Source: an uncultured Opitutales bacterium (GTDB lineage Bacteria; Verrucomicrobiota; Verrucomicrobiia; Opitutales; Intestinicryptomonadaceae). Taken from it: a DNA stretch of 64,000 nt. Each line of letters opens with the position of its first letter. Positions within the stretch are counted from its first letter, which is position 1. The translations under genes were made by a program, and so were the position numbers. Of this stretch, positions 52,943 through 61,787 are shown one piece after another. Location: assembly GCA_944389195.1 (NCBI GenBank), contig CALXLM010000003.1, positions 1-64,000 of the forward strand. Direction: 5' to 3'. A model generated the notes under the pieces. The model was not told where the DNA came from. It saw only the letters and a program-made list of their open reading frames with translations, and searched no databases.

Positions 52943-54046
52943 TTACGCATTTTTAAAGTCAACATAAAAGCCTCCGCCGAGCACGACGGACGGGTCGGAA
53001 TCGTGTATGGCCATAACTTGGCCGCTTGCGATGGCCCTTTGCGGCTTTTCGAATTCCACCCGCGCGCGGTTGCCGGGAAGCGGAGTGAAAAGAACTTTTA
53101 CGAGGCCGTCGCGGTATCGGACGCGGGCGTAAATTTCGCGCGGTTCGGATACCGGTTTGTTTATCCAGTTGATTTCGTCTATTACGGCGTCGCTCCGCCA
53201 CAGCCCCGGCGCTTTTGGCGAATCGAAAGCCACGACAAGCTCGTTTGTCCCAAAATTTTTGGCCACGACGACATAGCGTTTTTTGTCGGCGTTTGACGGC
53301 ACTCCGATGCCTTTGCGCTGGCCTATGGTATAATTGAAAAGGCCGCGGTGTTTGCCGAGGACTTTCCCATTGGTGTCCGTTATGTTCCCCGGCTTTTCCG
53401 GTATGTAGTGGCGGAGGAAATCCTGTATTTTTATTTTTCCGAGGAAACAGATGCCCTGGCTGTCCTTTTTTTCCGAATTGGGAAGGCCGTTTAGGCGGGC
53501 TATTTCCCTAACTTCGCTTTTTAACAGCGCCCCCACCGGAAAAGCCGCCCGCTGAAGTTGGTTTTGGGTTATCATCGAAAGGAAGTACGACTGGTCTTTG
53601 CTCGGGTCGAAGCCCGAAAGCAGGTCTCGGGAACCGTCAGGGTTTTCGCGTATCGAGCAGTAATGCCCCGTCGCCACCCGCGTGAAGCCTCTCGCTTCGG
53701 CATATTCGAGAAATTTCCCGAATTTCATCCGCCTGTTGCACATTACGTCAGGATTGGGCGTGCGCCCGAGCCGGTATCCCTCCACCATGTATTCGACGAT
53801 TTCCCTTCTATATTCTTCGATGAAATCAGCGACTTCGAAATCGGCTCCGAGCATTTCGCAGACTTTGCGGCAGTCGATAATATCTTGGTGCCACGGACAA
53901 TCGCCGAAGGCGTCGGCCCCTTCTTCGTTCATCCATGTCTTCATGTAGGCCGCCGACACGTCTTCGCCCTGCTGCTTGAGGATTGTCAGGGCGACAGAGC
54001 TGTCTATTCCGCCCGAAAGGGCCATCAATGTCTTTTGTTTTTTCAT
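52943..54046 (-). CDS. mnmA: tRNA 2-thiouridylase MnmA
   Basis: 367 residues. PP-loop ALSGGIDSSVA, PNPDVMCNRRMKFGKF with the first Cys, DSQGICFLGK with the second Cys, and the C-terminal GLWRSDAVIDEINWI and EFEKPQRAIASGQ domain. It thiolates U34 of tRNA for Lys, Glu and Gln. Its ATG overlaps the stop of the NifA-like regulator by 4 bases (ATGA), so they form a transcription unit. Confidence 0.95.
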   Translation of the reverse strand: MKKQKTLMALSGGIDSSVALTILKQQGEDVSAAYMKTWMNEEGADAFGDCPWHQDIIDCRKVCEMLGADFEVADFIEEYRREIVEYMVEGYRLGRTPNPDVMCNRRMKFGKFLEYAEARGFTRVATGHYCSIRENPDGSRDLLSGFDPSKDQSYFLSMITQNQLQRAAFPVGALLKSEVREIARLNGLPNSEKKDSQGICFLGKIKIQDFLRHYIPEKPGNITDTNGKVLGKHRGLFNYTIGQRKGIGVPSNADKKRYVVVAKNFGTNELVVAFDSPKAPGLWRSDAVIDEINWINKPVSEPREIYARVRYRDGLVKVLFTPLPGNRARVEFEKPQRAIASGQVMAIHDSDPSVVLGGGFYVDFKNA

Positions 54047-55707
54047 TTCGGGCTTTTGTACCAGGACGTTGTTATGGAATAGCGTTTGATCTTGTAGTTT
54101 ATTACGCGTTCTGTAAGGTTTAGTTTTCTTGCCGCCGCCGCCGCGTTTCCGCGGTTTGCCTTGAGTGCCTCGGTTATAAGCTCGCGTTCGAAGGAGGCCA
54201 CCATCGAATTAAAATCGGCATCTTCGCCATGCGGAGTGGAGCCGTGCGCATATCCGGCGCGGACTGCTGGCGTCAGATTGTAGCCGGATATGGCGGAGTC
54301 GTTTGACGACATTACAGCCCTTTCTATGCAGTTTTCAAGCTCTCTTACGTTGCCCGGCCACGTGTAAATTGTCATCATATTTATTGCGGGGGTCGATATG
54401 CGCTTTATGTTTTTCCCGTATATCTTATTATATTTTTCGAGAAAATGTTCGGCCAAAAGCAGTATGTCGCTTTTCCTGTCCCGGAGGGCTGGGATGTGAA
54501 TGGTGTTTTTTGAAAGCTCGGCGTATAGGCTGCCGTCGAAAGTGTTTTGTTCGAGCATTTTTTCGAGGTCGGCCGACGAGGCGCAAATAAGGCGGGCTTG
54601 CCCATGAACGTCGTTTTTGCCGTTTATTCTTCTAAAATATCCGGTCGAGAGATATTCCGATATGAGCTTTTGCACGGCAGGGGAAGTTTCCGTTATTTCG
54701 TCGAGAAAAACCGTTCCCCGGCTTTCCAAAAGCCCGGCTTTTGCGAAATGCGCGCGGGCGAAAGAATCCTTTTCGAAGCCGAAGATTTCGCCTGCAAGTG
54801 CGTAATCCGGAAGGGCGGCGCAGTTTACAACGCTGAATTTTCCGCCGAAATTTTTGTCAGACTGGCAAATGGCCCTTGCGACAAGTTCCTTGCCCGTTCC
54901 GGATTTTCCCCTTATCAATATGGGGTGCGAATGGCGCGAGAAGCGCGCTATGGAGGCGTACACCATTTGCATTGCCCCGCAGTTGCCCAAAATATCCGGC
55001 GGGCGCATTAGGGTGGAGCTTAATTCGAGTTTCAGGCGGCGGTTTTCGTCGAGAAGCTTGTTTCGCTCTTCATGATGCAAATATATGAGAGCCACGGCGT
55101 CGGCAAGAATGTTCGCCACGGTTTCGAGGAGTACTACGTCCCTGTCAAGATCGGCTTTTTTGGGCAATTTTCGGTCTATGCTCATGGTGCCGATAACCTG
55201 TTCCATATAAATTATCGGCACGCATACAAACGCGATGCCTTTCAGAGATTCTCCGCGCGTCTTCGTTCTGTCGAGAAAATCGGGATTTTTTGAAATGTCT
55301 TTGACCACAACCGATTTGCCGTCGGCGGCCACCCTGCCTGTTATGCCTTCCCCAATCCTGTAAACGCCGCGTTTTATTGATTCGTCGTCCATGCCGTGTG
55401 AGGCTTCGATAAACAGGTAGTCGCCGTCGCGCAGGGTGATTGTGCCGCGCAGAAGTCCCATTTCTCTGTATAAGATGTCGAGCGTTTCGGTTATCAGTTC
55501 GGTGACGTTTCTGCGTTGGGTAACAGCCCGGCTTATTTTATGAAGCACGGACATTTCCAAGTCGTCGTAGGAAACTTCGGAATTTTGTCTTTGCGCTGTT
55601 TCTGCGGGCATAGGGGCGGTATTAATCCACACTTGCGTTTGCGTTTCAACAATATTTTCGACAAAATCCTTGATAGAATTTGCGGTTTCGTTAAGCTTGT
55701 ATCCCAT
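54043..55707 (-). CDS. NifA-architecture AAA+ transcriptional regulator (GAF-AAA-HTH) with degenerate GAFTGA
   Basis: 554 residues if started at the ATG at 55707; other in-frame starts are 55725 and 55611, so the first residues are uncertain. A GAF domain (SVLHKISRAVTQRRN...GRVAADGKSVVV...GTMSIDRKLP) precedes an AAA+ domain with Walker A RGKSGTGKE, FSVVNCAALPD, Walker B GTVFLDEI, and arginine-finger ALRDRKSD, and a Fis-type HTH (NAAAAARKLNLTERVINYKI). The sigma54-contacting loop is DSFARA (54751-54768) instead of GAFTGA, though flanking EIFGFEK is normal. Known bEBPs that lose the loop cannot activate sigma54. Head-to-head with the metallophosphoesterase. Confidence 0.8.
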   Translation of the reverse strand: MGYKLNETANSIKDFVENIVETQTQVWINTAPMPAETAQRQNSEVSYDDLEMSVLHKISRAVTQRRNVTELITETLDILYREMGLLRGTITLRDGDYLFIEASHGMDDESIKRGVYRIGEGITGRVAADGKSVVVKDISKNPDFLDRTKTRGESLKGIAFVCVPIIYMEQVIGTMSIDRKLPKKADLDRDVVLLETVANILADAVALIYLHHEERNKLLDENRRLKLELSSTLMRPPDILGNCGAMQMVYASIARFSRHSHPILIRGKSGTGKELVARAICQSDKNFGGKFSVVNCAALPDYALAGEIFGFEKDSFARAHFAKAGLLESRGTVFLDEITETSPAVQKLISEYLSTGYFRRINGKNDVHGQARLICASSADLEKMLEQNTFDGSLYAELSKNTIHIPALRDRKSDILLLAEHFLEKYNKIYGKNIKRISTPAINMMTIYTWPGNVRELENCIERAVMSSNDSAISGYNLTPAVRAGYAHGSTPHGEDADFNSMVASFERELITEALKANRGNAAAAARKLNLTERVINYKIKRYSITTSWYKSPK

Positions 55708-56647
55708 GTTAAGAAGAAAATTCATTTCGACAGTTGTAGGCGCCGGTCTTGCGGCTCTTTGTGTAAGGGCCGCAGATTCGCACTTTTTGCCCGAAAAAAA
55801 GGCAAACGGCATAAAGATTGGGCAAATACGCATAAACGCCGGGCTTTCAAAGCCGTTAAAATTTTTGCATTTTACTGATTCGCATGTTGTTGAAATCGAC
55901 GGCAGGGATTCCGACCGCCTTGAACTGGCCGAAAAGCGCAAAAAGGCATTTTTTTACGCTCCGAGGTTTTTCCTCAGAACAATGGAATATGCACGCGCCA
56001 ACAAAATGAAAATGCTGTGCACCGGCGACACCATAGATTTTGTCAGCCATAAAAGCCTCGAATTTCTCAAGCAGAACATGGGGGCTGAGGACGTTATATT
56101 CGCCGTCGGAAATCATGAATTCAGCCGCTATGTCGGCAGCAGGCGGGAAAAAGAACATACCGAAGAGGTATGCGCCCTGATACAGTCTTGCATAGGCTAC
56201 GACATATCTTTTGCCTCAAGGCAGATAGGAGGTCTTAACATTATTACGGTTGACAACACTCAATACCAGTTTTCAAGCGGGCAAGTCGAACAGCTCAAGG
56301 CCGAAATAAGAAAGGGGCTTCCCATATTGGTTATGTTCCATATTCCCGTTTACACGGAAAAGTTTTTCAACGAAATAGTCGGCAAAACCAAAAAGCGCTG
56401 TTCGTATTTGGCGGGAGTACCGGACGAAAAACTTGCGCTTAATCCGAACGAAGGCCAGCGCAATTTACACAGGCCCCAAAAAGCCACACTCGAGTTTGCG
56501 GAAATAATAAAGAACGAGCCGCTTGTAAAGGGGATTCTATGCGGCCATGTGCACCACAATATAGCCGATGTTCTTCCGAACGGGGCCCTGATGGTGTCGG
56601 GCGCAATGGGCGCTTCGGGGAATGCTCTCGAGGTTGTGGTCGGCTGA
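55706..56647 (+). CDS. Metallophosphoesterase with Tat-like leader
   Basis: 313 residues from ATG 55706. The start MLRRKFISTVVGAGLAAL looks like a twin-arginine or Sec leader. Motifs of the calcineurin-like family: FTDSHV (D-x-H), CTGDTIDF (GD), VGNHEFSRY (GNHE), FHIPVY (H) and GHVHHN (GHxH). Function unknown; it is likely exported. Its ATG overlaps the ATG of the opposite-strand regulator (CATG at 55705-55708). Confidence 0.82.
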   Translation: MLRRKFISTVVGAGLAALCVRAADSHFLPEKKANGIKIGQIRINAGLSKPLKFLHFTDSHVVEIDGRDSDRLELAEKRKKAFFYAPRFFLRTMEYARANKMKMLCTGDTIDFVSHKSLEFLKQNMGAEDVIFAVGNHEFSRYVGSRREKEHTEEVCALIQSCIGYDISFASRQIGGLNIITVDNTQYQFSSGQVEQLKAEIRKGLPILVMFHIPVYTEKFFNEIVGKTKKRCSYLAGVPDEKLALNPNEGQRNLHRPQKATLEFAEIIKNEPLVKGILCGHVHHNIADVLPNGALMVSGAMGASGNALEVVVG

Positions 56648-56711
56648 TGTTTGCGCTAATGCGGCAAAAAAAACTTGTATTGCGGCGTGGCAGGAATAGG
56701 GTGGTTTGAAA

Positions 56712-57857
56712 ATGAGTGAAGCTTACCAAGTGATAGCGCGCAGATACCGCCCGAAGCAATTTTCGGAACTTGTCGGGCAGGAGCATATCGTCAGGACTCT
56801 CACAAACGCCATAGAATCCGGACGCATAGGGCACGCGTATCTGTTCGTCGGGCCTCGCGGCACGGGAAAGACCACGGTTGCGAGGCTTTTTGCGAAGGCG
56901 CTCAACGCGAAGGGAGGCCCGAATGTGCATCCGGACGACAACGACGACATTTCGCGTGCCATCATGGACGGCTCATGCATGGACGTTATAGAAATCGACG
57001 GCGCATCGAACCGCTCCATCGACGAAATAAGAAATCTGCGCGACGAATGCAGATACGCTCCGGCCCAGTGCACATATAAAATTTACATAATAGACGAAGT
57101 ACATTCGCTTACCCCCGACGCTTTCAACGCGCTGTTAAAGACGCTCGAGGAGCCTCCGAAGCATGTAAAGTTCATATTCGCTACAACCGAGGCCCACAAA
57201 GTTTTGGGCACTATCACTTCGCGCTGCCAGCGCTTTGAGTTCAGGCCCATACCCGAACCGCTGATAGCCGAACACCTTGCGGAAATATCGAAAAAGGAGG
57301 GCATATCCGCGACTCCCGACGCGCTTGCGGCCATAGCGCGCCTCGCCAACGGCGGAATGCGCGACGCCCAGAGCATTTTGGACCAAATGATTTCGTTTTG
57401 CGGCAAAAATATCGGCGTGGAAGACGTTATCGGCGTTTACGGTTTGGCTTCCGATTCGCAGATAGCGGGTATCGTGGCGAATATGGCAAAGGGCGACTAT
57501 TCTGCCGTGGTTAAGTCTGTCGATGAGCTTGCCGACGGCGGGTGCGACCTTTACAGGGCGCTTTGCGACATGCAAAACTACATACGTTCGGCCATGATAA
57601 AGTCTTTTTCGGAGGGCTACGGGGAGTTCGGCGGAAAGAGGCTTTCGAGCGAACAGATGATGCGCATGCTCGACGTCCTTCAAAACGCCGAACGAGGCTT
57701 GAAAAACGGGCTTTCCGAAAAGGCCAATTTTGAGGTTGCCCTTTTAAAGGCTGTCGAACAGAGCAGGTCGAGGGCGATAAACACATTGATAAGGGAAATT
57801 GAAAAGCTTTCGGCCCAGCCTGCCGAGGTTCAAAAAAAAAATAGCGGTTCTTCTTAG
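56712..57857 (+). CDS. dnaX: DNA polymerase III clamp-loader subunit, gamma-like short product
   Basis: 381 residues from ATG 56712 ([17 protein letters not shown]). Walker [45 protein letters not shown] and sensor 1 [11 protein letters not shown] and TSRCQRFEF are present, then domain III ends about EKLS. The zinc knuckle (four Cys) between Walker A and EIDGASN is missing, only one Cys remains. It stops at 57857, 5 codons after an A10 run (57832-57841) that is exactly at the gamma/tau boundary of other DnaX proteins. The tau part continues in the next frame. Confidence 0.9.
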   Translation: MSEAYQVIARRYRPKQFSELVGQEHIVRTLTNAIESGRIGHAYLFVGPRGTGKTTVARLFAKALNAKGGPNVHPDDNDDISRAIMDGSCMDVIEIDGASNRSIDEIRNLRDECRYAPAQCTYKIYIIDEVHSLTPDAFNALLKTLEEPPKHVKFIFATTEAHKVLGTITSRCQRFEFRPIPEPLIAEHLAEISKKEGISATPDALAAIARLANGGMRDAQSILDQMISFCGKNIGVEDVIGVYGLASDSQIAGIVANMAKGDYSAVVKSVDELADGGCDLYRALCDMQNYIRSAMIKSFSEGYGEFGGKRLSSEQMMRMLDVLQNAERGLKNGLSEKANFEVALLKAVEQSRSRAINTLIREIEKLSAQPAEVQKKNSGSS

Positions 57858-58185
57858 GGAGGCTTTGGCGGAGTCGCGCGCGTTCGATTCCGCGCATGCG
57901 GACGAGGTCGAACGCGGGAAAGCCGCCCGTAAAGACGCGCAGGATACAGGCGTCGCCGTTCCCTGCGAAGTAAAAATATTTCCGCCGAATACGGACGAAT
58001 TCGAGAGTGCGTTGGCGTCGGTTTCAAAGGGGCTTTTAGATGTGTTGCGTTCCCAGTTCGGATGCACTCCGGTATCTTTCGTCAAGGGGGGCATAACGGA
58101 AATCGACAAGGCCCGTTCGGATTTTTCGACGTCGGTGGAAGACAATTCGGTGCTTCGCGTTTTTGAGGAGGAGGATGAGGAGTAA
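57832..58185 (+). CDS. DnaX tau-specific extension in the shifted frame
   Basis: After the A10 run (57832-57841), the +1 frame is open for ~117 codons: [31 protein letters not shown], then [27 protein letters not shown], typical of a DnaX C-terminus (a domain of bacterial tau that binds helicase/polymerase), then an acidic end. Dropping one A gives a continuous product of 490 residues from 56712. Its stop overlaps the rmuC start (TAATG at 58183-58187), so the shifted frame is translated in the natural arrangement. Slippage or an error are both possible. Confidence 0.6.
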   Translation, partial: KKKIAVLLREALAESRAFDSAHADEVERGKAARKDAQDTGVAVPCEVKIFPPNTDEFESALASVSKGLLDVLRSQFGCTPVSFVKGGITEIDKARSDFSTSVEDNSVLRVFEEEDEE

Positions 58186-59501
58186 TGGAGATTTTTGCGC
58201 TTTCTTTGGCGGCTGTTTCGCTTCTTGCTTTGGCGGCGTTTTTCATTGTGCGTGGAAGGGCGGTTTCAAGGTTGGAGTCGCGCGCGGCAGAACTTTCGGC
58301 GATGCTTGCGGCAGAAAGGTCCCAAAACGAGTTGCTCTGCCGGAGCAACGGCGAACTCAAGGCGGAGAAGTCGGCTTTGGACGCCTCCAAACTCGCCCTT
58401 GAAAGGTCGCTTGCGGCCGCGGAGGAGAGAATATCCGCGCTTACTGAGCGCATGAAAAACCGTTCCGAGGAGGAAAAGGCGGTGCGCGATAAGTTCGCCG
58501 CGGACTTTGAAAACCTGTCGAATAGAATTTTCGAGGCGGCGCGTGATAAAATGGCGTCTTCTAACGCCGAAAACATGGGCCTGATTCTGGCTCCGTTAAA
58601 AAACAGCCTGCGCGAGTTCCGCGAAAGGGTGGAGCATTTGAACGCCGTAAGCATTCGAAACAACGCCTCCATGGAGACGCAAATCGAATCTCTCGTAAAA
58701 ATGGGCGTGCAGCTCGGCGACGATGCTCGCAATCTTACGGCTGCGCTGCGCTCCAACAACAAAGTGGCCGGAAACTGGGGGGAAACGGTTTTGCAGCGCA
58801 TATTTGAGTCTTGCGGGTTCATGGAGGGCGTGCATTTCAGGTCCCAGAAAAGCTATGCGGATTCCGAGGGGGGACAAAAACGCCTCGTTCCAGATTTTGT
58901 GGTATATCTCCCGGATTCGCGCTCCATAGTTGTGGATTCAAAGCTTTCGCTTCTCGATTTTGCGGACTACTGTTCGGCGCAGGACGGCGTTTCCAAGCGG
59001 TCGGCGCTTGCAAAGTTTAAAAAATCGGTGCGCGAGCACTTGAGGGATTTTTCGAAAAAATATAATGATCTGCCCGATGTCTCTTGCGGATTTAAACTGA
59101 TGTTTATGCCTGTAGAGGGAGCCTACAATTTAATCGTGGAGGAGGATCCCGCGCTGTTGTCCGACGCTTATGCGGAGAATGTCCTGATTGTGGGGCCTTC
59201 AAGCGTGATGGCGGTTTTGAAGTTTGCCGAAATAGCGTACAGGAACGAGGCTTTCGCAAAAAACCTCAAGGAGATATGCAACGCCGGGCGCCTTTTGAAC
59301 GAAAGGGTGGAACTGTTTTCGCGAAAGTTTGAATCACTGGGAATAAAGATAAACTCTCTCAGGGAGGATTTCTCGAATGTGCAGAAAACGCTCTCGCAGG
59401 GAAACAGAAGCGTATTGGAGACGGCTAAAAGATTCCTCGAGAAGTCAAAGGCCGTCGGCGATGGATTTGAAAATAAGGAGTCGGATTCTGAAGATGAATG
59501 A
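58185..59501 (+). CDS. rmuC: DNA recombination protein RmuC
   Basis: 438 residues. One N-terminal membrane segment (about 4-22), a coiled coil rich in A, E, R (residues ~30-140), then the RmuC nuclease-like domain with NKVAGNWGETVLQRIFESCGF, VPDFVVYLPDSRSIVVDSKLSLLDF (PD-(D/E)xK core D...D-S-K), and VGPSSVMAVLKFAEIAYR. The family limits DNA inversions and may process DNA ends. Start overlaps the tau-frame stop; end overlaps meaB by 8 bases. Confidence 0.92.
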   Translation: MEIFALSLAAVSLLALAAFFIVRGRAVSRLESRAAELSAMLAAERSQNELLCRSNGELKAEKSALDASKLALERSLAAAEERISALTERMKNRSEEEKAVRDKFAADFENLSNRIFEAARDKMASSNAENMGLILAPLKNSLREFRERVEHLNAVSIRNNASMETQIESLVKMGVQLGDDARNLTAALRSNNKVAGNWGETVLQRIFESCGFMEGVHFRSQKSYADSEGGQKRLVPDFVVYLPDSRSIVVDSKLSLLDFADYCSAQDGVSKRSALAKFKKSVREHLRDFSKKYNDLPDVSCGFKLMFMPVEGAYNLIVEEDPALLSDAYAENVLIVGPSSVMAVLKFAEIAYRNEAFAKNLKEICNAGRLLNERVELFSRKFESLGIKINSLREDFSNVQKTLSQGNRSVLETAKRFLEKSKAVGDGFENKESDSEDE

Positions 59502-60618
59502 CATTAACAAAGTTCCCGAATGGGTTCCGGAGGGCGCCGATAAAAGCGTGTTTGCGACGTCCGTAATGCCGGGAATAAATCTGAGTAAAGACGCGAAGCG
59601 CGACGATACAGTGTCGGACGTGAAACGCCCGAAGCGTCGCCGCCTTACGCTCGACGAGTATAAGGAGGGCGTGTTGACCGCCAACAAGACGGTTTTGGCG
59701 CAAGCAATAACGCTTATAGAAAGCAATTCGGACGCGCATTTCGATATGGCTCAGGCGCTGGTTGCCGAGCTTTTACCGCATGCGGGCAAGGCGTTTAGAA
59801 TAGGAATCACGGGCGTGCCTGGAGCCGGCAAGTCGTCATTTATAGAGGCGTTCGGTTCGATGCTTTGCAACGAGTACGGAAAAAAAGTGGCGGTATTGGC
59901 GGTGGATCCGTCGAGTTCCGTGACGGGAGGCAGTATTTTGGGAGACAAAACGCGAATGGAGAATCTTTCGCGCAATGAAAGGGCGTTTATAAGGCCGTCG
60001 CCTTCGGGAGGCATGCTCGGCGGCGTCGCGCGGAAGAGCCGCGAGACCATGGTGCTTTGCGAGGCGGCGGGATACGACGTTATACTTGTGGAGACTGTCG
60101 GGGTGGGGCAGAGCGAAGTGACAGTGCGCTCAATGACAGATTTTTTCCTCTTGATTCAGTTAGCCGCGCAGGGCGACGAGCTTCAGGGCATAAAAAAAGG
60201 CGTGATTGAGCTCGCCGACGGCATACTTGTCAACAAGTGCGACGGCAACATGGTGGAGCGCTCCAACCTTAAAAAGGCAGAACTTTCGGGCGTGCTGCAT
60301 TTTTTGAATTCGCCCACTCCGAATTGGCGGCCGTTTTGCGATGTATGCTCGGCGCATACCGGCATGGGAATCAGGGAGGCGTGGACGAGGCTTGAGGATT
60401 TCCGCAGGAAACTTTCGGCGGACGGATATTTGAAAAAGCGCAGGGGCGCTCAGAAAATAGAGTGGTTTAAGTCGCTCTTGGAGCAGGAGGTTTTGCGGCG
60501 CTTCTATAAAAGCGAAGGCATGGAGAATATGATAGCGCATTATACCGGGCTTATTTCAAACTCGGAAATAACGGCGGCTGCGGCCGTTAAAAACCTGATG
60601 GCTTCCGCACAAAAATAG
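59494..60618 (+). CDS. meaB: Methylmalonyl-CoA mutase-associated GTPase MeaB (ArgK family)
   Basis: 374 residues from ATG 59494; frame extends upstream within rmuC. Switch and P-loop: GITGVPGAGKSSFIEAFG, VLAVDPSSSVTGGSILGDKTRM, RPSPSGGMLGG, VGQSEV, ILVNKCDG (GTP base recognition: NKxD). It gates cobalamin loading onto methylmalonyl-CoA mutase. The mutase genes are not in the window, so either they lie elsewhere or another cobalamin mutase is served. Confidence 0.93.
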   Translation: MNDINKVPEWVPEGADKSVFATSVMPGINLSKDAKRDDTVSDVKRPKRRRLTLDEYKEGVLTANKTVLAQAITLIESNSDAHFDMAQALVAELLPHAGKAFRIGITGVPGAGKSSFIEAFGSMLCNEYGKKVAVLAVDPSSSVTGGSILGDKTRMENLSRNERAFIRPSPSGGMLGGVARKSRETMVLCEAAGYDVILVETVGVGQSEVTVRSMTDFFLLIQLAAQGDELQGIKKGVIELADGILVNKCDGNMVERSNLKKAELSGVLHFLNSPTPNWRPFCDVCSAHTGMGIREAWTRLEDFRRKLSADGYLKKRRGAQKIEWFKSLLEQEVLRRFYKSEGMENMIAHYTGLISNSEITAAAAVKNLMASAQK

Positions 60619-60620
60619 CT

Positions 60621-61586
60621 ATGCGCTCTGGACAAAACAAAAGTTCCTCCGAAAAGGAACTCGGCTCCGGTTTTAGAAACGAGTTATATGAATTCAGGGC
60701 GTTCCTTAAAATGGAACTGGGAAGAAGCGCAAATACGGTGTCGGCGTATATGTCGGACGCCGAGCAGTTCGCGCATTTTTTGGAGTCCCGCGGAGCTTCG
60801 TCGTTCCGCGACGCCGACGCCGATTCAATCGTCGCTTGGGTGAGGGGCATATCGAAGGTTGACAAGGCCTCAACCCAGTCGAGAAAACTCAGCGCCGTCA
60901 AATCTTTGGCAGGTTTTTAAAAAAAAAAAAAAATCTGGGATAAAAACTATTGCGACCTTGTAATGCGCCCTAAGTACAGGCGCAATGTGCCGGAAGTTTT
61001 GAGCGCCGACGAGGTTTCGAGGCTGCTTGAGTCTCCGTCGGCCGATACCCCCGAGGGCCTTCGCGACCGCGCCATGCTCGAGCTTATGTACAGCAGCGGA
61101 TTGAGGGTTTCCGAGCTTTGCGGACTGAAGGAAAGCGACATTGACGCCTCCGAACGCATCATACGCATAACCGGCAAAGGGGCAAAGACCCGCCTAGTTC
61201 CGGTCGGGGAATATGCGTTGTCGGCTATCGCCGACTACAAGGCGGTGCGGCGCAGCATTCTGGGGGATTTCCGCGATGCCGACGAACTTTTCGTGACCAA
61301 GAGAGGCGGCAAGATGTCGCGCAAGACTTTTTGGTTTAACATAAAAAAATACGCCCGTTCCGTGGGCATCGAAAAAAACGTAAAGCCGCACATACTGCGC
61401 CATTCGTTTGCCACGCATCTTTTGCGCAACGGTGCCAATTTAATGTCCATTCGGGAAATGCTTGGGCATTCGGATCTCGCCACGACGCAGATTTACACCG
61501 CCTTGATGACGGACGAGATATATTCGCAGCACGCAAAAAAACACCCGCGCTCGAAAATGGATATTGCTGGCGACGGCGATTTTTAG
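60621..61586 (+). pseudogene. Tyrosine recombinase XerC/XerD-like, interrupted by an in-frame stop
   Basis: Codons 1-99 (60621-60917) give the SAM-like core-binding domain (FRAFLKMELGRSANTVSAYMSDAEQF). TAA at 60918-60920 interrupts; after it the same frame continues through 15 A (60919-60933) into IWDKNYCDLVMRPKYRR and the catalytic domain. The latter keeps R in GLRVSEL, K in GKGAKTR, HILRHS, GHSDLATT and Tyr in TQIYT. Changing A60919 to T would make TTA (Leu) and restore a 321-residue protein. Such enzymes resolve chromosome dimers at dif. An independent start at ATG 60963 is possible but would lack the N-terminal domain. Starts 2 bases after meaB. Confidence 0.75.
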
Positions 61587-61624
61587 CGTGTTTAAGCGCC
61601 GCATGATGATGGCGCTTCGACACG
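61587..61624 (+). terminator. Hairpin after the xer-like gene, possible weak terminator
   Basis: CGTGTTTAAGCGCC (61587-61600) is nearly complementary to GGCGCTTCGACACG (61611-61624), loop of 10. No T run follows, so it is at best a weak or factor-dependent stop. Confidence 0.35.
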
Positions 61625-61787
61625 CCCGTCGGGAGCTCCGCATGCTAATCGGCGCGCGCAAATTTAGCATAGTTTAACGCATGGGAACCTGTTGCCGTAT
61701 GGAATATTGCAGCCGCGCCAATTGCGTGCCGCAGCGGTGAAATTGGGCGCGCATGGAATTGCATAATGCGCGGTGATGGGCTTTATG

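Noticed and set aside
57799-58185. Stand-alone gene with its own ATG downstream of dnaX
   Set aside because: The ATG at 57799 lies inside the dnaX domain III code, and the product only makes sense after the A run, as the DnaX C-terminus.
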